Shown here: piece after piece, positions 22,075 through 34,144 of the stretch
How the letters are laid out: the number at the start of each line of letters is the position of its first letter
Position numbering within the stretch: the first letter of the stretch is position 1
NCBI RefSeq assembly: GCF_964204645.1
Contig: NC_134035.1
Span: 8,618,501 to 8,682,500 of the forward strand
From: Tubulanus polymorphus
Taxonomy: Eukaryota; Nemertea; Palaeonemertea; Tubulaniformes; Tubulanidae
DNA: 64,000 nt
Direction: 5' to 3'
Translations under genes and position numbers: made by a program
The notes under the pieces: model-generated
Told to the model about the DNA's origin: nothing
The model's input: the letters and a program-made list of their open reading frames with translations, nothing else
Database searches by the model: none

Positions 22075-22914
22075 AAAGTACGGAAGCGATAAGGGGCCTC
22101 GAGATGTCGCGTTCCAACTCGACAAGTCGCCATATTTATGTCGACATACCACGATATATCGCGTCAAGTCGACATGAATATGTCGACATATCGTGACGTT
22201 TTGACGACATGTTTCGTTTTCACGACCATTTTCCTCGCGACAAGTCGATATATTCATGACGACTTGAAACTCAGTCGTCATATCACTGACGTCCTCATCT
22301 TACATTTCGACGTGTCTTCAAATGACGGCTTGTCCCGTCGAAAATGGGCGAAAGTACGGAAGCGATAAGGGGCCTCGAGATGTCGCGTTCCAACTCGACA
22401 AGTTGTCCTGTTTATGTCGATATATCGCGATATATCGCGTCAAGTCGACATGAATATGTCGACATATCGTGACGTTTTGACGACATATTTCGTTTTCACG
22501 ACCATTTTCCTCGCGACAAGTCGACATATTCATGACGGCTTGAAACTCAGTCGTCATATCACTGGCGTCCTCATCTTACATTTAGACGTGTCTTCAAATG
22601 ACGGCTTTTCCCGTGGAAAATGGGCGAAAAAGCGAAATTTGTCGTGAAAACGTCACGATATGTCGACATATTCATGTCGACTTGACGCGATATATCCCGA
22701 TATGTCGACATACATATGGCGACTTGTCGGGTTGGAACGCGACAACTCGAGGCCCCTTATCGCTTCTGTACGAAAGGGCGAAATTTGTCGTGAAAACGTC
22801 ACGATATGTCGACATATTCACGTCGACTTGACGCGATATATCGCGATATGTCGACATAAATATGGCGACTTGTCGAGTTGGAACGCGACAACTCGAGGCC
22901 CTTTATCACTTCGT
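22075..22914. repeat. Block of nested palindromic repeats (two direct ~276-bp units plus two inverted half-units)
   Basis: Unit 1 (22075-22350) and unit 2 (22351-22629) are direct copies starting AAAGTACGGAAGCGATAAGG. Each is itself rich in palindromic words (TATGTCGACATA, GATATATCGCGATATATC). Two shorter inverted copies follow (about 22632-22775 and 22779-22914), ending CCTTATCGCTT and CTTTATCACTT. Every unit carries CTCGAG, GTTGGAACGCGACA-type and CGTGACGTTTTGACGACA-type words. Long open frames that cross the block on both strands arise from its repetitive composition, not from coding selection. Confidence 0.75.
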
Positions 22915-23433
22915 AATTCCAAAATCAAAAACATGATGAATTGATTGTTTTATATGTTATGTTGCTCGGGTTTTCTGCATGAATTAACAACTTCATAAAT
23001 ATCAAATCGATGCTACTGCGTTATTTGCATGTTTAGAACGATGAACATTCGCATAAAGCTTTTGAAAAGAGTTAGTCGGTTCGAATCGTCGTTAAAAACT
23101 GCGTCCGATATCAGTTACCAATTTAACATCAGTGAAATGAAGTATTTGCGTTGTAAAACGCTCGAAAAAATAATGATATGTCGGAAAATATTTCATCTAT
23201 TTGACGCTTGATGAGTGATATTTGCACAAACGACGCGCTGCGTAGATTCAGCCAGGGACGACCGAAGAAAAAAAACGAACGAATATCGCGCGGTATTGGC
23301 TGTTGGATACACCTGCAACACCGCATTAAGTATTATCTGCTATATACTACGCCGGTGAATTCTATCACCGGTTTTTGTCATAAATGTCAAAAAGAAACCG
23401 TCCTTATCAACACCGAACTCGCGCGCTGCCGTT

Positions 23434-26400
23434 ATGGTGGATCCGTGGTACAGCAGGATGCGCAGAAACGCCATGGAATACGCCGAAGGGTCGAATTTTC
23501 ACGGGTTGAAGTTCGTATTCTATGCGTCGTCTACATTTGCAAGGTTCGTATATATATACGTATAACATATGGTGACTTGTACTAACAGTGCGCGTGACGC
23601 GAGCGGATCCCGGGAACTGACGAAGGGCGGGGTTAAGGTCAAAAAATGCCATTTTCTATTTACGCAAAAAAGGGTAGATAAAAAACCAAAAGGTTAAGAA
23701 ATTTTTCAGCTTTCCTCAAGATTAAATCAATAAACTGTTTGAAATCAATGAGTTATTTAAGATGATTTTAAACAATTTCAAATACCGCAATGATGTTTTT
23801 TATGTCATACAAAATTCAAACCTAGCAATAACAGAACTTGTAAATGGGTACGAAATAATACCTCTTCTTCGTTATCTGGTAGTCAACATTTTGTACTTCT
23901 TAAATTCGAATAGGGCACACTCTTTCAAAAGGGGTAGTGGGTGTTCTAAAGTTCTAACGCGTATCGAGGCTTCTTTCAGCCAGTACAAATAAGGCTCAAT
24001 ATAGAAAACTGAATTTGTTTAAAGGTTGTAGATGGTTATTTATATCATCGAGAATAGAAAAATTCGTTCAACGTAGGCCTAAATTTTGAACCTGAAAAAT
24101 TACCTTCTTTTAGGCAAAATCATTCCTAGATATTTTCAAGGGTAATTTTTTATCAATCTATACGACAAAACTCCCCCATAGATTAGAAGGGAGTGGTTTT
24201 CAACTGCGCAGGATTCCCTGCTCGTCAGACCAAAAACTCTTGCTTGATTATAAGTTCAAAGTAGGCCTAAATTTCGAACCTTTTCTTTTAAGCTAAATCT
24301 TTCCTTATAGATATTTTGAAGGATAATATTCTATCAATCTAAAGGCTAAAAGTCCCTCATAGATTAGAAGGGAGTGGATTTCTTAAACAAATACGCAGGA
24401 TTCACTGCTCGTCAGACAAAATCTGCCTCGAATATAATATGTCCCTCTTCATATCATTATAAATGATAATCAATGCCCGTTTGATATCGATATTACTAAA
24501 TTCAATGATAATGGCTCTTATTCAACAGCCGAAGTGTTTTCGTTTCATTTTGATTCAAAAGATTATATCGCATAAAGAATTTACTGTGGAACTTTTTCAT
24601 TTATCTAGAGTTGACAACAGATTGTAGACTGTTTCATTGGACAACTAACTAAATCCGATATGAAAGAATCTTATATGTATATACGGAGCTAGATGCATAT
24701 GACCGACTAAATACCTATCCACGCCATTCCCCAATCCATTTCCCATTGATTTAAAGCGCATGTCTTGTTTACAGGTGTATGTGGCTGTTCGTTTTTCTGC
24801 TGGCCACGACCGGTTTCGTCTATCAAGTTCAGGATCGTATCGGGTACTATCTCGGCCTGCCGATCCGAGTCAATATCGAAGTCGAAGAAGCCAGCGAACT
24901 GAAGTTTCCAGCGGTGACGATCTGCAACACGAACAGCTTCGTGTAGGTATTTTCATACAAGCGTTTATCAGTTGACGAGGAGGTGAGATGTTTGTCACCT
25001 CATATTTGCTAAAAGCATTCATTAAAGTAATCACTGGCGGCCAATATTTTTAAAATGCTAAGCGAGAACAGCGAGGAACTGGATCCCGTTTATCTTTCGT
25101 TGAGTCATGCATAACAATTCTCCTGCACTGGTTAGCAAACAACCTATGACGTCACACATGCGAGAACTCCTGTTCTGTTTTTTTCGATAATTCAACGAAC
25201 GAAGCTTCGGCTTTAAACGTGCCCGGGGAATAACGGAAAAATGCATTAGGTTTATTCTTTTCATTCATTGTTCACAAAAGGAAATTTGCGCTGAACAATC
25301 ATAAAAAAAGGAAATTCGCGCTGAACATTTATAAATGCATTCAAGTACAATGATAGATGCGGTACAAAAGAATTACGATATACCGAGTTATATTTGGTCG
25401 CGGGAGCATCAATATGCAATCGTTAGGGACGTGGGTTATGCTAGTAAAAATGTTATATAAAGATGTAAAGATTAGTTCTTTATCATACACGGGTACGGAT
25501 TCTAACGAATTTACACAAATCAATTAGTGTTCTTTTCTGTTTTATATTACAAAGCGTGTTAGGATTATGGGTTTGTCCAAAATTTACGGGGATTTGTTTG
25601 TTTCTATCGGTCGTGAAAAGGTTGCATTCTACGAGGATATGTTTCTCATCACCTAGGCATCGTGCGTTGCGCTTTTCACATAGTCTTTCTTCTTTTGGGT
25701 CATTATTTTTTCTTACTGTTTATTAACCTGGTTGTTTTCAAGGTTTGTAGTTTATATCATATATTGTCTAAGTCGTTAAAGAGGTTAACGGTGTGGTTCG
25801 ATATCGAATTACGTAAGAATCACGGTGTGGTTCGATTACTTTCTTGGATCTCGCGTTTTTAACACCATCTTTGAATGTCTTCCTCATCAAGATTTCACCG
25901 GCTTCACCGGATCTCCTAATAGACAGGTCGTCTCTACTAAAAACAATGCATCCTAAATCGTGCGCGAACGTCTCGATCCATAAGTTATAGTTTATTTGTT
26001 TTTGATTTTTTACAGGATTCGATTTTCTATTAGTCGATACGGTTACTATGGCGGCCGATTCGCCCCATTGAAAAAAATGAGGCCCGGCCTTTCTAGCGGA
26101 GAATTGTATTTTTGATGCGCAGAATTTCTTTTATCTCGCGTCCAATTATCATCCATTATTCATATACGTTATACTTAAAGGGAATAAAGAATAGAGACGA
26201 ATCGGATCAATCATATATTGATTGTTTCTATCATTTGCCCAATTTGAAGGGAAAGCTTAAAAGCAGCTGCATTTTTGGAATACAGCCCTAGGCCCAATTA
26301 TCACTATGTATGGAGGTTCAAGTTTCCTGGGTACTCGAAGCCTAATTCCGCAATGAAGCCTAATTCTGCATGCTGAGCTGGATTCTGCTGTTGGAGAGTC

Positions 26401-29400
26401 TCAAAATGAACATCGATAGTTTCAGTCACTTCCACCAGTTTCTAACGGGGATTCTCATTGGCTCTTGAGGTCATCGATTTTTGAGAGGCTTTGTGGCCGG
26501 TGGTTTCTTGATCTATTGAATCGATGAATCTCAAATTCTCAAATCTCACTGAAACCAATAAGATAAACTTCCTACTTAACGGCAATTTCTCCCTTATCGA
26601 CCTTCATACCTAACACTCTAATGCTAAAAACTGTTTCAAAATTCATTCTCAGTACCAACAACAATTCCAACATTAGACTCCTACATATGTACAGTATCTG
26701 CTCTGTTAGCCATTTCAAATAAACCCAACCATCATGTAACATTTCTAAATTTATATCTGGTTTATGCCGAATTTGTAACTTGTAAATGTTTAACTTAATA
26801 ACCCTTTTGCCTATAATGTACTTGTACCCTGGTACTGGTATTTATATTATAATGTATATTAATATTCGGAATAAACATCTTTATAACTTGAAAAAATCTC
26901 AATTTGTATTTGTATTTTATAGGATGTCAACGGCTTATTGGGACAGATTGTTTGATAATCTAACGCGATACTACACCGCGACACGAGACGTTAGGGGCAG
27001 TTTGACAGAACTCGACTCTTTGAACGCAACTGAGATGGCACTTCGGTTAGCTCACAAGAAAAAAGATATGATCACATAGTAAGTATATGCAAGATGACCA
27101 ATTTTAACGAGTGAACAGGCATTATTTGAAAGTTCATTAACTGAATATTCAATTAGGAATCAAAAACTTTCACTACTAGTGCATACATCTTCAGTGGCTT
27201 AAATGTAGCTACTATGCACTAGTAGCGAAAGCTTGTCGTTTCTAATAAAATCAGCTATAAGCACTACTTGCTTTTCTATCATTATCATTATTATCTTTAT
27301 TACTGAATAAATTACAGTTAATAATGAAATAGTAATACACATTACAGGATGCATAAATTAAACAAAAGTTACATTTATAAATAGTAAATAAATGATAAAC
27401 AGTCAAGTAAAGCGCAGTATTGTAAAGCGCATATTTCATTGTGACCAATGTTCACCGGCGCATGGGCTGAGTTATTACAGGTCGTAAGCTAATTTGAACA
27501 GCAAAATCTTAGGTCTAGTCTGAGGTTATCATCCGATGAGTTCCAGATGGATACTGCTGTGATACTGAAGGAACCTCCACCGAAAGTCTTTTCTAGATCT
27601 TAAATTAGGGATTGGTCCTATTATTCATTATTTTGATTGGTAGATTTCGTTTCATTTTTTTGTTGGTTGGTGTCCCTTTCAAACCCACCAAACCTGCCGG
27701 GAGCGAAACCGTGGTTTGATTTTGAAATCGGAAATCCAAGGACAGATATAATTGTGTGATCGGCAGTTTACATAATTTTTGGTTTAAATCGAAGTACATA
27801 AATGGGAAATTCGGTTCCGGTTCATTCGAAACAATCTTCCAACCTGCAAGTGATTGATTGGGATTAATGAAGTTGGGTGTGCCTAATTTAAAACATCGAG
27901 GCTTTTGATAAGTATAAATACAAGGTTTTAGATAATTTTTATTCCATTTCTATTCCTCTCGTGTAAAAGTCCTCTAAGTTAAGTTGAATACCGAAATTCT
28001 TAACCCTATACGGAACATAAAACACGGTTACTGGAACAAAATGAGCAAGAGACGGCACATATTACTCTATAGTCAATGCGCTGCTGCATTGGGAGCTAAT
28101 GGAGTGTAATCAACGCAGGTGTTTTGTGCTCTCTAGTGCGGGTCCTAGCGATTACCCTGGTTGGCGATTTGTATTAACTGTAGCCTGTTGATAGTGAATA
28201 TCGCAGCTACTGGCAGACACGCGCTGCAACAGTCGATTCTTGTCAAGATGAGTGATTGGTCCAACAGTTTGGCTGCGAGTAAGTCAATTGCCGTCGGACA
28301 CTAACAATTGTCCTGAGGTGGAATGACGTTGGTGTCACGAAATGTGAGACATGTAACTCCATAGTCATCTGATGATCGAACCTGTTTCCGATCGTGATAG
28401 ACGAGATCGGAAATTTCTGATTATCAACGCAGATTGTCGTGTGACTGTTACATTTTTAGCAGTTCGGTTTTAAAAAAAATGTTGTCTTGGCAAAAAATAG
28501 GAGGGGGTGCTTTGGTCCTCCTTATGCCCCCCCTGAATTTACGTACAGCACACGAACATCAACAAAGAATTTACGATAAAACATCTAATATCATAATGGT
28601 CGGGATAACCGCTGATAACTCGCTTCGCTGATTATTGGCAACCTGTATCGCGATCGTGTGTGTTTGTTTTGTTGTATTTGCATGTACTCAACGAGTCTGT
28701 GAAATATATCGATCGTATCGTATCGATCGCAAGTTCCCTAGTATGAAACGTTAGACTGCAAACGTTAGACGTTATCGTCGATTTAAAGTATTAACCATTA
28801 TGTTGGGTGCATGCATTCGTGGTCCGATTGAAATCGATCTTGAAATACAGAATAAGCCGTATTTATCTGATTGATTCACTAATATTGATTCGATTTAAAT
28901 GTTGTCCCTTAAAAGCCCATCACACATGCGGGGATTCGAACCTAATCTGCCACACTTGCTGGAATTCCATAGCCAATCAGACACCCGTTTTCTTTTCGCC
29001 CGGGTTTTTCCAAAAATTATAGTTTGTTCGTAAAATTTGCCTCAGCGATTATAAAACCCCAATGCCGTCAAACCTGCGCATGTACCTGCGCAGCCGGTCA
29101 AGTGTGGCAGGGTTTCATACCGTGGCGGATCTCGATACCATCAGGTTCGAATCCCTCTCGGGAAGGATATAAAAAGTCGACATTTCTTCATCATTTCTTC
29201 GCATATCTTTGATTTACTTACAGCGCGGAAATAAATTGCTATATATGTGTAGATACATAGTTATATGTATCCAGATGTACAAGAATATCATTTACATAAA
29301 CATATACATAAGCATGAATATCAATTATATACGCTGTTTTAAACTTAATTTACTTTTACTTTTTGCCTTTTCTCGCACTACTGGTACAGTCATAGCGTTT

Positions 29401-32400
29401 AGTAGCTGGTTTACTTACGACAGAAATGGACTTACCTTTTTCGAATTGAAATTAACCAGATTTTTTCAGGGTTTTCAATTTCAATTAAAAAAGGATATCC
29501 AATCTATGAATAGAAGGCAATGATATGAAATAGGTCCCTATAAAAGGATTTCGTCTTTATAGCGTTTCGAAATACGGACATGCATGTATTAAATGCACCT
29601 CATCTCCGAGAAACGTTAGGATTGCATTTATTGCATCTCATTCGATCTCTGAATGTTATCTTTTTTAGTTGCGTATTTCGTTCGACGCCATGCAGCTACT
29701 TGAATTTCACGACGCGTTTGACCGATTACGGGGTGTGTTTCACTTTCAACGGCAACTTGCGCCGGCAGGAAATAACGACAAATACGGGTTCGTTTGCCTA
29801 AGGGAGCATTACTGTCGTTTGAGTAATAATCTTAAGAAGTTGACTTCACTCTTGCTTTGCTCCGAGTTAGTCAGTATTTAACGAATCTATCTCGCAATTT
29901 GTTTCGTAGGTTCAACCGATGGTTTGACTCTGTTGTTGAACGTCGAGCAATACCAGTCGATGAGCGGACCGCACCCGAGCGCCGGCATCAAATTTCTTGT
30001 GCATTCCCCCGGAGATATTCCACGTGTCACTGAACTAGGTTTGGCCGTTCCAGCCTCGATGAACGGCGTCGTTGGTCTGAGATACTCGTTAGTAAGTAAA
30101 CATCCAAAATGTCTTTAGTCTCGTTGCATGCATTGATTAGTAGTTTGAAAAAGCTTACAATGGCACTGATTTGACTCATCATGTATATCCAAGTTCACTA
30201 TACGTTATGCAGATTGATAACCTGCAGAAGCCATACGGCATGTGTGTGGATGACTCGGAAAGCCAAAACAACTGTATGATCCGGTTAAGCGTTTCGGATG
30301 CAGCAGCTACTTGTAGATGTCGTCCTGGGTACGCTACATGGTTGACCGAATGGCCCGTGTGTAATCTGACAACGTCGAATAACTGTCTAGAGCGAGAAAT
30401 GGCAGGTAATAATTATATTTATTCGTGAAAAATACGAACGGTCTCCGCACATGGACCACCAAGATATTTCATTGAAATGATGCCGACGCATGAGTCGTAG
30501 AGTATATAATACATAAATGAATATGATCTCCTCCAAAATGTGGTCTAAGATATTCAGACAAGTGGTCCCTGTTTTAAATTATCATGAGCACGAATAACGG
30601 CCGACTTGACGTCACCTACGTAAGTCAAATGATGTGGAATCATTTTAATATCTATTTACAATTCAGCTTAGACCAATTTCTACAAAGAAATACACGTATA
30701 GACGTTAGCTAATTCATATGACTTTTTTCATCTATAGTTACCGTTGGAACGGACCGATGTCCGCAGGATTGCTTCGTCGAAAGGTACTCAACGATGGTCA
30801 CCTACTCGACGATGTCGCGGTATCAGGCTCGAACGCACGCCATAGCAAACGAGCACGACCAGGCGATTATCGGCAAGTTACGAAACGCAACCGACGTCTT
30901 GCACAGAATCGACGAACGACTGAGATACGACGACTACGCGGTGAGCGTCCAGTACAGCACCGCACTCAGTCGACTCGTGGGACAAGGGACATTTCTTGAA
31001 TGGTTCTCTAACAATTCCCTCGTGTCCAACGTCAGCGCGACGAGGCAATCGTTTAAGGCAGCCTTCAATGATGGCCTATGGTGTGTGTCGCAGATGCTTA
31101 AGAAGTTCAATATGATATCAGAGGTAGATAAAATGGACGTAACGGTCATCGGTCCTTTGACGAAACTACTCGGTTTTATCGACGAGGCATATTCGGTTAG
31201 TTTACTACGGGCGACGGAATGCCTGAAGAACAACGGTAGTGGAGACGTAGCTAAAAATGAATGCGCCGAGCCGTTTAAGCTGTATTTCCTGGGGTTCATC
31301 AGATCTACGCGATTAGAAAACGACATCGCGAGGAATGTGTATTTGTCGAACGTGCAAGCGGTACAAGCGAACATGTCGCAGTTTTTCAAAAAGCCCCCCG
31401 ATAAGGCGAGCTATATAACCCGCGATCTGAGCGGCTACAACGCGTCATCAATACAGCTGACTGACCTACTGGACAAGGTTATACAAGCGGTGAACAAATT
31501 ACTCGATGACCCGACGAACGCGACGAAACTGTCGCGGGTATCGATAGCTATAGAAACTTTGAAAACGCACGTCAGAACTCAAGTTATACCGCACGCGATC
31601 ACGCTCATAACCCAGATCGTGAATCTGCAGTCACAATTGAGCGAAAGGTATACGGACTTAAACGATCAATACAAATCAATAACTCCCCTCGAAAAGGCGG
31701 CCGTTAGAGCCCTTACGAAAATTCAGAAACGTATCGTACATATTCAGCGCATTATAACCGACGCCCAGTTCGTCAGACTTTCCGAGGACATGAATAAGAT
31801 GTACGACGACGGAGCGGTCGAGTCGATGTTGAAACTCCTAGAATTGAAGGCGACAATGGAAAGCGTGCACGGTATGTTATCGACGAAACAGATCTCGACC
31901 TGGGCAACGGGAATGGTGGATTTGAACGAGTTTTTGACCGATTTTACGAGCGAAGCGGACCAGTTAAAAACGGACACGGCGTACCTGAAACCTTACTGCC
32001 CGGAGATCGCGCGGATTCACGATTCAATCGACGACATAAACGGCCTTTTTAACGTTATCGACAAGAAAATAGTAGAATTGACGGAGCTCACGTCCGACTA
32101 CGACTCGTCCTACAGTCGTCTGATTTCAACACTCGAAACTTTCAACGCTAGTGTGCAGATCGATGCAAATTTTATCAAGTAAGTAAAACGAGGTTTATGG
32201 TGTATCATTATTACAGAATTCAGATTAATATTTAAATTCATTGCTCCAGAAATGATACTCAATAGGATCCCGCGGATTTTTCTTCATATTCGCCCGATCG
32301 ATGAGAGTTCATGCATAGAAGGAATTCCAAAACGAATATTGTCCGCAGTGAATACCTTTAAGGCGTTGTTATCTAAGCAACTCGGCAAACTCGCGTTAGA

Positions 32401-34035
32401 CGGCCGAACCTGAACCTGTGATTGAAAAGGCCGCCATTTCGTTTTTCAATCGATCGACGAACATGCTTGTCGTGGGCGCCATCTAGAGACGCGAACCAAC
32501 TCGCCTGCACGGACGAGTTCTCGCGTTGGATACTCGTCTAACTAAATGTGCCGAGTTGGGTACTCGAGTATGACGAGTTGGTTCAATAAATTGACAATTT
32601 GACGGCGACGTAAGCGAGTTGCTAAAATATAAAAAACGCCTTACAGATCAACGAGAGTATTCCCACAACAGATTCAGTCAAAAAGGAAAACTTCTATACA
32701 AGAATGATATCTACATTTCGAGCAACGTTTCGGCTAAATACTATTTTCATTCTACTATTCTCATCCTATTCTCAGTACGCCTGATGATGGCTAATAGCGT
32801 TTAGCCGAAACGTTGCTCGAAATGTAGACATCATTTTGATATAGAAGTTTTCATTTTCGGCTGAATTTATCGTGGGATCTCTCTCGCTTTTTTCATCATA
32901 CGGATACTGTGACTATAGTGAACTGATATTAATCTCAGTGTAGAGTTAACAAATAAAAACCCTCAGTAGATATGTAGAAAACTTTATTCTCTAACAGTTT
33001 CGGTGTTACTTCTAAACCCCATCATCAGAAAATGATAATATAACGCTTTATTATATCATAATATGTTATATTATTGTATTTTATCATTATTATTTATATT
33101 ACTATATTATTTATGCTATTTTGATATATATAATATTATCATATTATTGTTGATATTGTATCATTTTAGTTTCTCTGATGACGGGGTTTAGAAGTGACCC
33201 CGAAACTGTTAGAAAATAAAAGTTTTCTACATATCTACTGTGGGTTTCTATTTGTTAATCGATATTGTGTATCATCTCGTCTCAACTTTAAGATCAGTTT
33301 CCAATTTCAAAATGCGTAGGTATTTCTATCTAACATTTCACATTTCGTTTGATTTTATTTTTTCGCGTAGACGCAATTTTGTCGTGCTAAACGTATACTA
33401 TACGACGATGAGCTACGAACAAATCATCAAATCGCAAGCCTACAATTTACTGGGGCTGATATGTGAGTAATGGTATTATTTTCTATAAAGAAAGCGAATA
33501 ATTTGATATCGATAGTAAAAGCAATGTTGCTTATTTTCTCGCGAAGCGCAGCCGTTTAGGTCAATATTGCTCTGCTGTCCGTAAGAGTAAAATTATTCAT
33601 TCAAGAAAAGAACAATAAGAATAAGAATTTGATCGCTAAGAAATGAATTGCAGTTGAAAGTATTAAGTTTAACACCTCATTTTCTTCTGGTAAATTCTTG
33701 GCAATTAAAAACACTTCGTGATAAATATTTTCATCATAAAAGTTGCTGACCTATTCAATTAAGTTATATACTCCAAATCAATATTATCTGATAACACCCT
33801 CATTTCAGGTGATATAGGTGGTTCTGCCGGGTTGTATTTGGGCGCGTCCCTTCTTACGATACTAGAACTGTTCTACTTCGTCGGAACTAAAGCCTCCACG
33901 CGCGTAGAAGTACGCGCCAACCGGGCCGTCGAAATGTCCTGCGAAAACGAGTGTTCGGTGAACTCTACTGAGGCGATCTGCACGGACTTTCAGTCGAAGA
34001 AATGTGACCAACAAACCGCAGATGGGAAATTCTAG
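23434..34035 (+). CDS. DEG/ENaC-family sodium channel with a ~450-aa ectodomain insertion
   Basis: Nine exons: 23434-23543, 24775-24942, 26923-27078, 29669-29787, 29910-30091, 30213-30405, 30738-32178, 33371-33462, 33809-34035. Phases close to 895 aa; family members usually have 500-650. Hallmarks in order: cytosolic HG gating motif (His23-Gly24), TM1 (about 40-60), FPAVTICN (81-88), the TDYGVCFTFNG block, GIKFLVH, PYGMC and C-C pairs, CPQDC (317-321), then VYYTTMSYEQI, DIGGSAGLYLGAS and TM2 with the GAS selectivity filter (832-834). A trimeric, amiloride-sensitive-type cation channel at the plasma membrane is expected; peptide or proton gating cannot be told. Exon 7 (1441 nt) inserts about residues 335-788, a helical domain with about five Cys and many N-glycosylation sites, where relatives such as ASIC have only about 40 residues. 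Start: first in-frame ATG before the HG motif, after an upstream stop. Confidence 0.9.
24069..24423. repeat. Tandem duplication (two ~165-bp units)
   Basis: Unit 1 (24069-24234) and unit 2 (24257-24423) share GTAGGCCTAAATTT, CATAGATTAGAAGGGAGTGG and CAGGATTC(C/A)CTGCTCGTCAGAC in the same order, with scattered differences. It lies in the first intron of the DEG/ENaC gene. Confidence 0.75.
25263..25655 (-). mobile_element. LINE 3' remnant, minus strand (second copy at 55866-56230)
   Basis: The minus-strand translation reads ECNLFTTDRNKQIPVNF and continues KQKRTLIDLCKFVRIRTR. This is a typical C-terminal tail of LINE reverse-transcriptase polyproteins (His/Cys 'HFLLEC' region followed by a FI/FV-R helix). 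The copy at 55866-56230 matches closely (ERHFLLECNFFTTDRNKL). The plus-strand left edge corresponds to the element's 3' end (TTTATTGTTCACAAAG-like in the second copy). It lies in intron 2 of the DEG/ENaC gene. Confidence 0.65.
27152..27246 (-). mobile_element. Short fold-back with PLE-hairpin-like core
   Basis: Inverted arms ATTAGGAATCAAAAACTTTCACTACTAGTGCATA and TATGCACTAGTAGCGAAAGCTTGTCGTTTCTAAT. On the minus strand the centre reads CTGAAGATGTATGCACTAGTAGTGAAAG, echoing the CTGAWGA-stem-GAAA layout of the other hairpins. Degenerate. It lies in a DEG/ENaC intron. Confidence 0.45.
27277..27455 (-). mobile_element. Probable retroelement 3' tail, minus strand
   Basis: On the minus strand the sequence ends TTTATTCAGTAATAAAGATAATAATGATAATGAT, a polyadenylation-like AATAAA followed by a short (ATAATG)n tail. 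Upstream lies GCGCTTTAC repeated twice. This is the form of a 5'-truncated retroposon, but no coding part is visible. It lies in DEG/ENaC intron 3. Confidence 0.4.
27601..27818. repeat. Dispersed repeat, copy 2 (see 20191-20417)
   Basis: Same ordered blocks as the first copy (GGTAGATTTCGTTT, GATTTTGAAATCGGAAATC, TTTAAATCGAAGTACATAAAT, GAAATTCGG). It lies in intron 3 of the DEG/ENaC gene. Confidence 0.6.
28924..29169. repeat. Palindromic tRNA-like element, copy C
   Basis: Begins CATGCGGGGATTCGAACCTAATC and ends CATCAGGTTCGAATCCCTCTCGGGAAGGATAT, so a B-box (GGTTCGAATCC-type) sits at both ends in opposite orientation, as in 11864-12173. The A-box-like GGTCAAGTGTGGCAGGGTTTC is at about 29096. 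The central ATTGGCTAT word and CCCGGGTTT stretch are also shared. It lies in intron 3 of the DEG/ENaC gene. Confidence 0.65.
32653..32883. mobile_element. Fold-back element with hammerhead-like core
   Basis: Arms extend from AGAGTATTCCCACAACAGATTCAG to its inverted counterpart CTGAATTTATCGTGGGATCTCTCT. The centre reads CTGATGAT (32781) - GGCTAA - TAGCGT - TTAGCC - GAAAC (32807), then CGTTGCTCGAAATGTAG. That last stretch pairs with the upstream CTACATTTCGAGCAACG and could form stem III. It lies in DEG/ENaC intron 7, 475 bp after the giant exon. Confidence 0.65.
32945..33258. mobile_element. Fold-back element with hammerhead-like core on both arms
   Basis: The arms GTTAACAAATAAAAACCCTCAGTAGATATGTAG and CTACATATCTACTGTGGGTTTC are inverted. 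The right arm holds CTGATGAC (33175) - GGGGT - loop - ACCCC - GAAACTG. The left arm holds the minus-strand counterpart CTGATGATGGGG-loop-GAAACTG. The middle (33030-33165) is very AT-rich. It lies between the two preceding coding exons of the DEG/ENaC gene (intron 7). Confidence 0.65.
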
Positions 34036-34138
34036 ATCGACTATCGAATATAAAATATCGATTCGAAGTCCAGACTTTTGAAATTCGACCGATCGAATAT
34101 CGAATTGAATTTTTGTGAAAGCTCTTCATTTTTAACAG

Positions 34139-34144
34139 AATAAA
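34139..34144 (+). terminator. Polyadenylation signal of the DEG/ENaC gene
   Basis: AATAAA about 105 bp after the stop codon at 34035, in an AT-rich stretch (ACAGAATAAATCTATC). Position and sequence fit a 3'-end signal. Confidence 0.55.

Larger units (their letters stand above)
19736..23433. other. Intergenic region between divergent genes; repeats
   Basis: The carboxypeptidase (minus) and DEG/ENaC (plus) genes are divergently arranged, so both promoters should lie here. A TATTTAT-type AT box on the minus strand near 19805-19815 is a weak promoter candidate for the carboxypeptidase. The rest holds a dispersed repeat (20191-20417), a simple repeat (21145-21185) and the palindromic block at 22075-22914. 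I see no gene. Confidence 0.45.

Noticed and set aside
22075-22914. CRISPR-like array, considered because of regularly repeated palindromic words
   Set aside because: Repeats are not separated by unique spacers of constant length, and the genome is animal.
21952-22944. Overlapping open frames with repeating MSTYRDISRQVDMNMSTY-like words on both strands
   Set aside because: They lie wholly inside the palindromic repeat block. The same words appear on both strands because the DNA is palindromic, so the frames reflect repeat composition.
30934-31389. A 151-residue minus-strand frame
   Set aside because: It lies antisense to the large DEG/ENaC exon, whose plus-strand frame fits the gene model and phase.
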